From: Diprion similis
Taxonomy: Eukaryota > Arthropoda > Insecta > Hymenoptera > Diprionidae
Length of the DNA: 64,000 nt
Reading direction: 5' to 3'
Assembly (NCBI RefSeq): GCF_021155765.1
Contig: NC_060110.1
Coordinates: 16,700,001-16,764,000 of the forward strand
Shown one piece after another: positions 39,801 to 51,715 of the stretch. The position numbers were made by a program, and so were the translations under genes. A model generated the notes under the pieces. The model had not been told where the DNA came from. It saw only the letters and a program-made list of their open reading frames with translations, and did no database searches. The stretch's first letter is position 1, and the number at the start of each line of letters is the position of its first letter.

Positions 39801-41944
39801 TATGTGTATGATAGGCTCCTTATGTATATGTGATCTATTGACAGTCAATTAGATTTTCAGATGTGAAAACAGCAAAATATCTCGCAGCAAGCCCAGTTAA
39901 ACTGCATCTTAAATGAGCCTCACTAGATTGCATGATCTCTATTTAAGGGTTCGAGAAGGTCTATTTCTATTGAGAACAATAGCTATTGGTTTGGAATTTG
40001 AATGCATCCAACAAATGCATTTTACAATCACGATAGACTAACGACGGACCAGCCATATGATACAAGTCAGATAATATTGATTCAATGATTACATATTATC
40101 CATCATAATTCCAAATAATTTCGACGTACCTTAACATACACAAACAAATTATACAATAGACCGAGTCTGCAAATTTCCTGCAACCATATAAACCCTATTA
40201 TTAAAGAAATAGTTTCATCTTAACCTTCGTTGGTACTGATATTACTCGCTAAATATGGAAGTACACGGTCAACGCAATCACATCAAAACTTTAGGATCAT
40301 ATTACCCGGCTTCTTAATCAATGACAATGCACATTCATGTAAACAATTTTAAGTGTGAAATCCAAATGATTCGTTTCAAGGAAATTCAAAACCGACTACG
40401 GAGTGACCACAAATAAAAACAAATAATAGGATGGATTGGTATCGAAATTGTAAGGTCATATAAGTCATAATAACAGCTCAACTATTGAGAAAATGATGTA
40501 CAAAATTAGCTATCTGGTATTGTCAAGTATTTTTAAAATGGAATATTTCCTGATACTTCCAATATAAAATTATAACCCGTAAAAGGACTCTATCAGCATC
40601 TGGCATTTAATTAAACATAATGTACATGTCGGATTCCTGGACCTATATTTTAAAATCAACTTCAACCACCGGTAACGTGATTCTTTATCTGTTGTAAGAT
40701 TACATAGATTTATCTCAATTGGTTCAGGTCTGTTTACATAAGATTATATAACCTTGACTCGTTTAATCTGTTCCAAATTGTATCTGTAAAAATAGATTAT
40801 GCCGCAGGTGTACAATTTGAAATACAATGACATAAATGAAAAAGTTTCTTGCTCACACTTACAGCAACGGTAACTTTTCCAAGAAATTCTTCAGGTATCG
40901 CTTGTCTGCTCCTCTTTAGCAATTTGTCAAGGCAGGTGGCCATCAGTTCCATACATATCCACACGTCAGACTCGGTAATAAAACATCCTAAACACTGTAC
41001 GATATATGGACAGTCGTGAGATTTGAGCACTACGTCTAAATCCATTATTATCCTTTTATTTTCCTCTGTATTTCCGGATCTTCGCATTTGTTTTACAGCT
41101 ATGACTACTCCACTCGGTCTATGCCTCATTTTGACGACGTGCCCGCAAGTACCATTTCCCAATTCTCCAAGGTGTTCCAAGTCTTTCATATCAGTTTGAT
41201 ATTTCTGTCCGTTAATACTTAAAATCCCATTCATTTTCATAATCTCTTGAAGTTTAGAGTCAAATTCACTATCTTGTGTCCGCTGGGGTGGCATTTGTAA
41301 TACAGGCAAGTCCAAGTTCCGTCTAGGCCGCGTTGGTGTTCCTGAATCCACAACTGTTCCCAAAAGAGATATAAAAAATCATGCATATGCCAAGTGATAA
41401 TAAAATATGCTCAAACGGGGTATGCATCAAAAACTTTTTGCTCTCATTGTAATCATCAATAGCCAATTGATTTTATAGCAGACGAACAAACTATCGGATG
41501 TACAGTTCTCTGGTTTTAAATTTAGATGAAAATTGTGCACAGTAAATTATTTCGGCGAGACAATCAAACTCAGGCTGCTGTTGTTGCCTGTATTCTATGA
41601 AGCTTTGCAGAGTCAGTATTTTAAAGGTTTTATTCAACGGAGCGAAGATGCGTAGGGTGAACATAACCTATCAAAATCGACATTACATCCTAGGAAATGA
41701 ATATGCTTCATTAATTCATGGAATTTGAGATTAACGTGACAAACGATTTCGGAATTAGACGAATAATCTTACGTTGTCGCGGCCTTCGAACAGCAGGGCT
41801 AGTCCCAGGCCCCGAGGATGACGGCGGTAAGCCAGTTCCTGGCATCCCTACGGTGTTTTGCCTATCTCTGTCACTTGACTCATTTTCAGCCCTCAGTTTT
41901 TGTTGCAAATTTAATATTTTGTTTTTCAGCGTACTCGGCATCAT
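33821..41944 (-). CDS. hep: MAP kinase kinase 7 / hemipterous (JNK kinase)
   Basis: Dual-specificity kinase that phosphorylates and activates JNK in the cytoplasm. Eight exons: 41944-41773, 41353-40863, 39193-39014, 38900-38766, 38683-38436, 35720-35025, 34829-34542 and 33956-33821, giving 781 aa. Phases agree throughout. Kinase landmarks: Gly loop GELGNGTCG near 120-128, Lys145 in [14 protein letters not shown] with Asp239, DFG at 257-259, and activation site SKAKT with Ser267 and Thr271. [20 protein letters not shown] is diagnostic of MKK7. The N-terminus ([14 protein letters not shown]) could carry a MAPK docking site. The tail after residue 408 is long, Ser/Pro-rich and has repeated S-P-F motifs; human MKK7 ends near this point while fly hep is extended. 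The intron between exons 6 and 7 is GC-AG. A second ATG three bases into the frame is an alternative start. Confidence 0.96.
34142..34514. mobile_element. Tigger/pogo-like MITE in hep intron 7
   Basis: A 373-bp element starts CAGTAGAACCTCGATTTTCC and ends with the near-perfect reverse complement (GGATAATCGAGGTTCTACTG). It is flanked by TA on both sides (34140-34141 and 34515-34516), the target duplication expected of Tc1/mariner/pogo elements. The CAGTAGAACCTC terminus is typical of Tigger-like elements. There is no transposase frame, so it is non-autonomous. It sits between exons 7 and 8. Confidence 0.85.
35025..35720 (-). other. hep: hep exon 6: S-P-F repeat region ending in a GC donor
   Basis: This 696-bp exon encodes much of the disordered tail. 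It carries about eight copies of an aromatic/hydrophobic-Ser-Pro-Phe motif: YSPY, ASPF, FSPF twice, YSPF twice, LSPF and YSPW, plus one DPF. Copies are usually followed by charged residues. The exon ends CGAAAAAG followed by GCAAGT. Only that GC donor joins in frame to the next acceptor at 34829. Confidence 0.8.
38009..38147. repeat. Imperfect foldback in hep intron 5
   Basis: AAGTTTTCAGTGAAGAGTCC (about 38010-38030) pairs imperfectly with the reverse complement of the segment about 38118-38147. A short perfect stem (CTTACA...TGTAAG) lies near the centre at about 38058-38072. It is probably a remnant of a foldback element. Confidence 0.4.
39525..39620. mobile_element. Partial Tigger-like terminus in hep intron 2
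   Basis: CAGTAGAACCTCGATTAATT follows a TA and matches the end of the element at 34142 for its first 15 bases. I find no matching right end in the intron, so this is a truncated or diverged copy; its right boundary is unknown. Confidence 0.55.
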
Positions 41945-42220
41945 TACGAACACCGACAGATGCACTTTAAACTAGACTTTACGCAATATTTGACGATTTT
42001 CACGACACTTTTCTGCCCTTTTTGGCAGCGGACCTTTGCGCCGCTGGCGTGCGCACATTGGCGTATCCATATTTCGATATTGTGCGTAATTTTAATGTGT
42101 TCGCCAGTGGTTCACAATCAACACAATTCGTCAGATATATAAAGGCGGACTGGAGTCACACTATATATTGTACCATCTGATGGCAAAATTCGAATTATAT
42201 GCACATCAGCTACAGTGAGA

Positions 42221-42439
42221 GCTAGGCTGGATTTTCATGGGCAGCAGAACGCTGCCACAGTATTTTGCTGCCTAGTTCTTCACCAATAGGAATGCCAATA
42301 AAACAGTAAAAACATACATGTCACTGATATATATAATTGGTCAGTAGCACTTCCCTGCCTTATTGGCATTCCCATAATCCAGAACTCCACCACGAAATAC
42401 TGCGGTAGCATTTTGCTGCCCGTGAAAATCCGCCCTAAC
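42221..42439. mobile_element. Foldback/MITE between hep and DNA2
   Basis: The whole 219 bp is one imperfect palindrome. The left end GCTAGGCTGGATTTTCATGG and the reverse complement of the right end GTTAGGGCGGATTTTCACGG match at 16 of 20 positions. Inner blocks (GGGCAGCA, and GGAATGCCAATAA against its partner) also pair. The centre lies near 42330 in a TATATA stretch. There is no coding capacity. No obvious target-site duplication could be set by eye. It resembles a non-autonomous DNA transposon that could fold into a long hairpin. Confidence 0.8.
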
Positions 42440-42537
42440 ACCAATAAACGCCAATCACCTTGATTCTCGTTGCGTGGACGTCACAGCGATTGATGGTTGA
42501 AATTGTGATCATGGGTTGTAACCTGGGCTTAGGGTAA

Positions 42538-42548
42538 TTTGGCGCGAA
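42538..42548. promoter_or_regulatory. E2F-like site TTTGGCGCGAA
   Basis: Matches the E2F consensus TTTSSCGC, 150 bp upstream of the DNA2 start codon. E2F control of replication genes is established in animals, so the site fits S-phase expression of DNA2. The motif is seen; binding is inferred. Confidence 0.55.
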
Positions 42549-42697
42549 TCGACACGGTGAGTGTTCAGATGATGAGAGAAATTCTTGTGGAATTTTTACC
42601 GCAGAAATGGGAATATAACTTAAACATCCGAAAATTCTTTTGAAACTGTTTATAAAAATAGTTTTCCTTTATTTTGTTTCAACAATTGACAAACGCG

Positions 42698-45600
42698 ATG
42701 AACACGTCTTCCAGCGTAACACGAAAAAAGGTTAATTAATTACATGAGTATACTGACATTTGTAATGTAATTTGTTACCATGCACAGAAAAATTTATGAT
42801 ATTTATTGATATTTTTTCTTACACTCAATAATTTCAGAATACTACAAAAACGCCCGATAAACGTCAAAAAACGCTTTCATCTTTTTTCGTCAGAACAAAG
42901 TCAAAGAGTTCTAGCTCTCCCGATGAGCCGGCAGGTAATGAGTCCCTGAATGTTTATAGTGAAACCAAATCGTCCACTGATATAGAACTCTGCAAGAAAC
43001 GTAAACACAGCCCGGATAGGAGCAATGTCAACGACACTGATCCAAATTCAAAAAAAAAATATACTCATATCAGTGATATCAACGTGAAATATGAGAACAC
43101 TAGGCAAGTGACAACACATCTTATAAACAATAAAGCTAAAGGGGTCTCGGGTGAACATTACAGCAATAAAGTATTGGGAGTGCAAATTCGTAGGACCAAA
43201 ACACCTACAGAAAGTATGAACTGCAAAAAGAATCCAGTTCCATTAATGGAAGAAGATGATAATTCTTCATTAAAGGAAAATTTAATCGAAATGATCAGCA
43301 GTACGCAGCCAGAGTTTGGGGAGCAAACTTTAATGAGAGATTCATCTAAAAAAAAAGTCAAGACTTCCTGTTCCAATGTTTTAAAACCGAAATATTCACC
43401 TAAGGCAACTTCTTCAGTAATGAAACCTAGTGAACGTAGTCCGAAAATCATCACAGAACCAAATGAAAAATTTTCTCCTTTGAAAACAGAGTCTCACAAT
43501 GTTAATTATTCAATCAAGCGAGAGGGTGGTATTCGTCAAGATCTATTGAACAGTGAGTTTGGAGCAAATGAACACGTTTTCACAAGTAGTCAAAGAAGGA
43601 TTAAATGTGATTTTCAGAAAGCCTCCAGCAATCAGTTTACTGAAAACCAAACTGACGAAGAAGGTAGAAAATATTCTAGCAGTTTGGAATTTAAAAACAC
43701 TGAAACGACACTGGAAATAATTAAAACAGAAAAGAAAGAAAAAAACGGCATGCAGCTAAATCTCACAAAACCTACAGAAGAGACTTTCAGCATTGATGAT
43801 GATTTTCTGTTCGATGCATTGGATGAATCATTTAAATCTGACTGTAATTCGGAGAAAATGTTCAATACTGATACCGTAACTGATGATTTCAGTGATATTT
43901 TTAGTGAAGATTGGAATGGAGATGCAGAGGTTAAAGTAGATCTCAATACTCTACAACGTTGTCAAGTATCTAATACCACCAGAGACCAGTTTCAGAATCT
44001 AATCGTCAATGTTATACATGTTGAATCTCAAATTCCAGTAGCTGTAACATTAAGAGGTTTTTGGTACGTACGTTGCTTGGATTGTCACATCGTACATAAT
44101 AATTCATAATATGATTAAAAAACAAATTATTCAATTTCATAGACATGGATATATTGGTACTAAAACAAAAATTGCAGAGTAAAAATCATACAGCATTTTA
44201 CTAGTCTTATAACAAAAATCAGCAACACTATATTTTACATTCTCCATTGCTTCTCACGTTCTCATAACTAATTACAAGCTTGACACAGTTACAGTTTCTT
44301 TTTCCAGGAAAGATACGAGACTTCAACCAGGTGACATTGTCAACATTCAGGCGAATAAACAATTAAATGATTGGGTTGTTGACAATAGTAGTGGTTTTGT
44401 CGTCGAACAACCAGATTTCTTAGTATCTGGAACTTCGGTTGTAGGAGCTTTATTTTGTGCCAGACGTGGCATTCTGAGTGATCGATTTAAAGGAATTGAG
44501 TCTGTCACAGATTGCAAACAAGGTTCCTCTGCCATGGCGATCGGAAGTCTAGTCCATGAATTGCTTCAAAAGGTATGATTTGTTTGATTGTTTTTGATTG
44601 ACTACTTTTCTTTTACATTGGAGAAAAAGTCTTCGTTTTTATAATCTGAATGTTTGCCATTCTGCTTGAATCATAGACATTAAAATCATTGTCAGTTTTA
44701 GCCACAGTTGATACTTGTCAATCCTAAACACAATTAGTAGGTGTTAATAAAGATGTATAAACGTAAAAGGTCAACAAAAGGTAATGTCTTACTTAAAACT
44801 GAAATGAATATTGTATATATGTACCAGGTATTAAAAGAAAAAATCTACACCAAACCAGGTATCACTAAATTATTAAAAGATGTAATCAAATCACATAATA
44901 CTGCAAGTATGTTATATTCTGCTGGAATGTCTATGGAAACTTGTGAAAAAGAAATGTTGCCATTTGTACCAAAAATATTCCATTTCCTAGAACGATATGT
45001 CAAAGGTAATCTAGATTTCTTCATTATTGTCATGACTGACATTTTTCTGATGTTTAACAAAATTGATAAACCTCCGGAGTGAAATCTCTATCTCATGAAA
45101 TTCAATAAATCTAAAATGAAGTTTTGCTCATTCAACTAGTTGAAAAATCCAAACATGCTGATGATAATTTCAATGGAAAAATCAATGTCATTCGTGATAT
45201 TGAAGAGAACTTGTGGGTGCCGCAACTAGGTGTTAAAGGTAAAGTTGATGTCACCGTTGAAGTTAATGTGGACTTGAAACCAAGAATTATGCCACTCGAA
45301 TTGAAAACTGGTCGGGCCAGTTTCTCACTAGAACACAGAGGCCAGGTAATTCTTTACACAATGATGATGGCAGTCACAGGACAGCACGTCGAAGCTGGTC
45401 TCCTCTTATATCTTAGGTAAGAAAGAAACCTACTTTAGATACATGATTTACACTGAGAAATCTGATTGTATACCATAATATGGGATTACAGAATGATACA
45501 AATCAGTCTTATACATTTGCAAGGCATGTTATTAAATGCCCAACTATATATTCTTTGTCATTTTGATTAAATTCATGACGGCATTTGAAACAGGGAAAAC

Positions 45601-48600
45601 ATCATGCGTGAAATCAAAGTCGGTCATGCTGAGCAAAGAGATTTAATTCTATTGAGGAATAATCTGGCATATTATCTGACACGTACCCCAGAATTACTGA
45701 AACCAGTTGACTCTGGAGTCAGAGAAGAATCTAACGTGGATTCCATGGAATTACCAGAGCCTATCAACCATCGAGCTTGTCAGAATTGCCCCTACAGTGC
45801 CTTGTGCTGTGCATACCTTAAAAACGATAAAAGTTTTCAACCTACTGATCGACATCCACTTACTCCAATTATGCGGGAATTGGATAATTACTTAAAGCCT
45901 GAACACATCAAATATGTGAAGAAATGGGTGAGAATGCTTCAGATCGACGAAGCTGATCAAATCCTAAACCAGTCTTTGCGAAATTTATGGACTGTTCCAC
46001 CAAATAAAAGGTATTAAACATACCAAAAAAAAAAAATTTAATTGAAGTTTGTTCTTAATATTATACTTGTCTACACTATGTCTTCTTTTTTCAGGGAAGA
46101 AAACGGAAAATGCATATCCAATCTGAAAATAATTGGCAAAGTATTTATAGAATGCAATCGTTTTCGCCATACCTTTACCCGTATCAACTCTGGTGATTTC
46201 AAAGTCACTAACGATTTGACAAAGTTTGGATTTAATACAATGGAATATGTCATTATTAGTACTGATACTAAAATTAATGTTTGTGCTGGTACTGTGATTG
46301 AGTTATCTAAAGATACCATAACAGTACTACTTGAGCGGTTCGTATGTTTTAAGTAAAGCTCTAATCCCATAAACAGATTGCATTAGATATATACTAATTT
46401 AAAAAATATAACATTTGCAGAAATCTCGTGGAAAAAAAACCGAAAGATGTGTTCCATATTGATCCTTATGTTTCACAAAGTATGTTGATAGCAAATCTTT
46501 CAAATATTGGCTATTTATTGGACGACAATACAGTCACTGAGAGAATACGGAAGATTGTTATAGAAAGGTTGCCAACTCATTTTTTTTCTCTTTCCACTAC
46601 TTTCATTTTGAACAGAGCAAAAACCGTACAAACTAACAATGTTTTAATCTTTGTTTCCTTTGATTTTTACGTGATTGTCTCAGGGCACCCGCAACGTTTT
46701 TGAAGAAAGTAGACCGCTCATTAGTAGTAGTAGCTGCACAAACTTTAAAACCTTTAAATAAAATGCAACAAAGGGCAGTTCTGAAGGTTATCGCAGCAAA
46801 TGAGTACTTGCTGATAAAAGGCATGCCAGGCACAGGAAAAACTCGAACACTGGTTGCTATAATTGAGTTACTAGTAAAAATGGGAAAATCTGTCCTACTT
46901 ACTGCTCATACTCACTCTGCAGTAGACAATGTTTTGTTGAAATTAATTGAGACAAGTGTTGATTTTCTACGATTGGGATCAACAAGCAGAATTAATCCTA
47001 AATTGTTGTCCAAAAGCGAAGCAGTGCTAACACAGAAATGTTGTACACCAGAAAGCTTGGAGGCGGCATACAGCAGTAAAGTATGTGCATCAGAATTGAA
47101 ATTGTTCAACTTTGTTTCATATCGAGAAGAGATAAATTTGAAACTCTGCGAGTATAAACATAGCCAACATATGTATTAGAATATTCACCAAGATCAAAAT
47201 AACTTGAAACTTTGTTAAGACAAGTCAAGCACATTTATAGTGTGCTCTCCTATGTTCTTGAAAAAATTCCTAAATGTTTTTGTGCACTGCAAACCTGAGG
47301 TACCTATATCCCATTAAATTAGAACTACACTTACTTAAACTAGTGTAAACTTATTTTTTGCAACAGACAGTGGTATGCGTTACATGCCTTGGAGCTAACC
47401 ATCCTCTTTTGGGAAGGCGAATTTTTGACGTCTGTCTGGTAGATGAAAGTACACAAGTACTGCAATCATCGCTCCTGCGGCCCCTTTACAGCTCATCAAA
47501 ATTCGTTCTCGTTGGAGATCCTGATCAGTTGCCGCCAGTAGTAAAAAGTCATGAAGCTAGGTATACATTTTCGAATGAATACTCTTGAGAGATTAATTTA
47601 GAGAGAGAGAGATTTTCAATTAGAAGTATAAAGGCTAAGAAGAGATGGCTTACCATGTCTGTCTTCAAGTAAATACATTGTAATATTTCCTAGGAAACTC
47701 GGAATGGATCAATCTCTCTTCGAACGATTGGATAATGAAAACAATACTGTCACGCTCACGTCGCAGTACAGGATGAACCAAAGAATTATGTTTGTAGCCA
47801 ACCAAGTTACATACAAAGGCCAACTGACTATCGGTGCAGATGACGTTGGCAGTGCAACTTTACATATTCCTGACAGATCAGTATGTATGAGGTTTCTTCT
47901 TAATACATCTTCTACAAGAAAATCAATCCACTTACAGATGCTTATTGGCTTAATAGTATGTTGAGTAGTAAATCAAAGAAAAGAACATATTTTGTAACAG
48001 AAGTATGCTGTACAAAGGATTGCAATTTGATTCGAGGAATTATTGCTATGCAAATAAAAACAAACTATCTAACTTGTATTTACAGCATGTATGAATGACT
48101 TTTGTGTTTTTATTGGAAATCAGGTACTAAATTCATCAAGGAACTGGGTAAAAACTGCTCTGTCAACTGATCTCGATGACTCTGTTGTTGTACTTCATAC
48201 TGGTGATAAATGTAACATTTTGAAAGATGACATAAGCTCCGAAAATGGTGACTATCGAGAACGAAAATGCTCAAATTTATGCGAAGCTGCAGTTATTCTA
48301 CATCTTATAACTATCCTTATGCAGGTGAAACTTTCATTATGATAATTTATAAGCCAATATAAGAAATAATGTGAAGTAGTTTTACTCTTTTGGATCTAAA
48401 ACAAAATTCATAAGATTCGTGAGTTCCTCCTCAATGCCTGATATCACGTTATAGGGGTCTCTATTGATCATACATCTAACGATCTTTTTACTGTTATCTA
48501 CACAGGCAGGTGTTGTTGCTGGGCAAATTGGTGTGATAGCACCATACAGAGAACAAGTAAACCTTCTCAGAGATATTATTAAACAAGATGTGGAAGTAAA

Positions 48601-48981
48601 CACTGTTGATCAATATCAAGGGCGCGATAAAGAAATCATTTTGTATTCTGGAACTAGGTCCAACTACGTCCGGTCTGTTGATTCAGAAAAAGTTGGTACC
48701 ATATGCAGTAGTCTGAGGTGAAATCTGGTGAACATATTTTTGTATTACAAAAAAATCTCTATTTTCAGGAGTTCAACATCTTAGATGATTATAGAAGACT
48801 CAGCGTTGCTATCACAAGAGCCAAGCACAAATTAATTATAGTTGGCGATATAATAACACTGAAGCAGTTTGTCCCATTCAAGAAATTATTTGATCAAATT
48901 AGGAGCAAAGATTTGATGACATTACAAAACGGCTGTGCCGATTTTCAGTGGGAAGAACTTCTGTCGATTGTAAAGCGCTAG
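42698..48981 (+). CDS. Dna2: DNA2 nuclease-helicase
   Basis: DNA2 processes Okazaki flaps and resects DNA ends in the nucleus. Fourteen exons: 42698-42730, 42838-44063, 44308-44572, 44828-45005, 45140-45416, 45594-46010, 46095-46337, 46421-46567, 46684-47080, 47367-47560, 47694-47880, 48124-48324, 48506-48691 and 48769-48981. They give 1387 aa, with a consistent frame. Fe-S cysteines: C470 (LFCARRG) and C722, C725, C731 (CQNCPYSALC). Nuclease residues: D604, E621, K623 (MPLELKTG). Helicase: Walker A GMPGTGKT (K981), Walker B LVDEST (1087-1088), GDPDQLPP, SQYRMN, VDQYQGRD and VAITRAKHK. The first about 410 residues are hydrophilic and poorly conserved, longer than in human DNA2 (about 1060 aa). 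They hold a PIP-box, QKTLSSFF (21-28). Four donors are GTT-type. The last intron, with donor AAA/GTTGGT, is the weakest junction, supported by alignment of EKEFNILDDYRRL to the family. Confidence 0.95.
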
Positions 48982-49791
48982 CTCTCACATTTACTTGTTA
49001 AATTATTACTTTATCGTAGCTTATTTTTTAATATGTTTTATGGTGATATGGGCCTGCTTTACTTTTGTATTTATTTTTGGAAGTAAGAAGTATTCTGACG
49101 TTTGTATCTATTGCTGTGTATGTAAAGTGTATTCCTATTTATTCGTTTTATACTGTGTATATACATTTATCCATTTGTAAACTGAATATTTCAGAAATCA
49201 TCATAATGATTTTGAACCACGTTTCCTAATTTATAAAATTATACGATTTATAGTTTCTCCTTCAATGTATGTTTTATTTACCCGACTAGATCACGTAACT
49301 TAACTTGACACTAAATTGAGTTTCCTAACATAACGCTAGATATTTTAATCATATTCAATAACTAATTGATTCACTGCGCACAAAATGAAAACGTTGAAAC
49401 CAAGTGACTTTCGCTATATGGGTAGATAAACTAAAATGATTACTACCGAAGCCACGCACGAACTGAAAATTACATATGCTACACCTGTGTCACAGGGACG
49501 TAAAACGATTCCTGTATAGTAATAATCCTGTGTGAGGAAGGTCTTTACCATAAAACCTAATAGCCAGGTTTTATACATAAGTAATTGACAAACGTTAGGT
49601 TTTATTTAAAAGTTTATTTTTACATTTCTTAGATCTAAAAAAAAACGTAATATCTTCAATGATTTTTGCAACTCCCATTTGGTGTAAACTGTTAAGTGTA
49701 AACAATACAAGAGTGACATTATGTAAACCTATATAATATTAAGAAAAAATCAAAAGAGAACTCAGAATGTAAATGTGATCTTTTACAGTAA

Positions 49792-49797
49792 AATAAA
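49792..49797 (+). terminator. Candidate poly(A) signal AATAAA for DNA2
   Basis: First canonical AATAAA seen after the DNA2 stop codon, about 810 bp downstream. Use is inferred. Confidence 0.3.
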
Positions 49798-51454
49798 TAA
49801 ATATTTTTTTACTCAATGCTCAAAACACAATGATTTTATCATTTATACGTATATCGATCTATTTTTAAAGTTCGATAATTGGACGTTTTTAGGAAACAAA
49901 ACCAATTTTTTTCTTTCCTTGTGTTCTTGAAAAAGCAAAAGAACGTTACCCTCGTTATAGCTGACTAGCGTAGCAGTAATTAAATTAAGCCTGGCTCATA
50001 GATCGTTGGATGTATGATCCTGCCTCGCACAGTGAACATGCACATAGATACAGCACTATAATTTTTTAATTTCTTTTTCCCTTATTTTTGTACATCATCT
50101 TAAGGGCTATTCTGTTAGCCACTGAAATTATTATGCAAACAACTACGGTAAATGCAACTGCATAAATTAGTTTTCTTCGTACAGATAGATTAAAAAATAA
50201 GGATAAGTCTAATTGAATTTCCTACATAAATTGAACTAAAGACTTTGTCTGCGACAAATCTGAAAGACATTGACCTATTCATCCTTAACGTGAATCTTAA
50301 AAGCTTTCTATTCTCCATAATGGACACTTATTTCACATATCAAATCGAGACACAGAACTAGTTACAAGCACCAAAGGACTGAAGCTGCATAAACTGACCT
50401 CTATGAATTAGTTTCACTATCCAGTAAAATGATTTAACTCTGCCGTAAATGCAGCGAAGCGGCACCGTAAGCTTATCAAGTGTTATATTGAATTCTTGAA
50501 AATGTATCAGTGTTATTGATAAGAAAAAATAATGTGAAAGACTCACAAAAAGGCGTTGCATCCAATTTTGGGCCATGAATAAAATTTTTCTGCAACTAAT
50601 CAGCCCAAAAAATGAGATTGAAGTCAATCACTCAGAAACATGTGAGCCTGCAAAATTGGAGAGAATACAGAAGCATGTATGACAATTAAAGTAAAATGAT
50701 TCTTGGGAACTATTACTGCTTGAAATGATTCACGAGGCTTTTGTGTGGTGAAACTCATTCTCTGTCAAGTTATAAATCGTCGTATATAAATTTACTTTCA
50801 ATCTTAGCTCTCAATTATTTAAACAATCACATCATCTGGATCTGAAACATTTCATAGATTCATTCATTTGTCATCATACTATTTATTTTACATAGTAGCA
50901 AATAGAAATCGAGACAATAAATGAAAATATAGCATTGGATGAAGATTGAAATCGATTTCCAATCTTTGATAATTAAGCAACAAGTGCTCTCTTCAACCTC
51001 TCAGCAAATGGCATTTGAGCATAACCCTATTGCAACCTCAAGCCAATCAACTGCAACTTTAAATTGGGAAGCAAAGGGCCAATATGATTACTTCTTTAGA
51101 TATAGAATCATTTCCCTGACTGATAACCAATCAAGGAGCTCGGAAAGCACATTCTTGACAAATTTGGCACAAAGTTACTCATAATACACAGATCTTGAAG
51201 TCTTATATAATACACACTGTTCCCGACCACAAGCTCGTGAGTAGAAAATAGAAGTGGTAACGAATTACAAATTATCTGTGATATAATGTCAGTGTACATT
51301 TCCAAAAGGCTTCTTCTTGAAAGTGGTCTTACCATTGTATTGTCGCGATCATTTGATCCCTATTATTAATTAGTAACAATGACGGAAAATTGGGTATTGA
51401 CATCAATGGCTACCAAAACTGCCCACGATGACTTCTATTGAATGATATACAATA

Positions 51455-51460
51455 TTTATT
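51455..51460 (-). terminator. Candidate poly(A) signal for Ubc10 (AATAAA on minus strand)
   Basis: TTTATT on the plus strand reads AATAAA on the minus strand, about 255 bp after the Ubc10 stop codon. It is the nearest canonical signal. Confidence 0.4.
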
Positions 51461-51715
51461 ATTATAATTTATAATATTATTAAAAGTTCTCCATCTTATG
51501 AATAATTATTATGATTTGCATTTCTTTTTTTTCCAATTTTTCATTTTTTTTTACTCTGATTTTCTTTTAAATCAATTAACCAATACTGTACGATGGGATT
51601 TCAGCCCTGAAGCTAGCAGCGTCCTGGTTATCTATCAAAGAGTCAAGTCAGGGTACCAATTAGGTCATGAGGCGGGCGGGCAAACAGGCATCTCGGTGAG
51701 TTAGGCTAATCGATG

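Larger units (their letters stand above)
41945..42697. promoter_or_regulatory. Divergent promoter region of hep and DNA2
   Basis: About 750 bp separate the two start codons. It contains a 219-bp palindromic foldback element (42221-42439) and an E2F-like site (42538-42548). A GTGAGT at 42557 may be the donor of a 5' UTR intron of DNA2. No reading frame is supported. Confidence 0.6.
48982..51715. other. Convergent 3' flanks of DNA2 and Ubc10
   Basis: AT-rich with no supported frame. A candidate poly(A) signal for DNA2 lies at 49792-49797, and for Ubc10 on the minus strand at 51455-51460. A frame at 50939-51184 has no recognisable features. Confidence 0.5.

Noticed and set aside
42221-42439. 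The palindrome as a paired promoter element of hep and DNA2
   Set aside because: Its full-length symmetry and lack of promoter motifs fit a foldback transposon better than a control element.
46428-46703. Open frame running through the intron after DNA2 exon 8
   Set aside because: Reading through adds non-conserved residues and loses the frame of the helicase exon. The donor at 46568 gives the family alignment.
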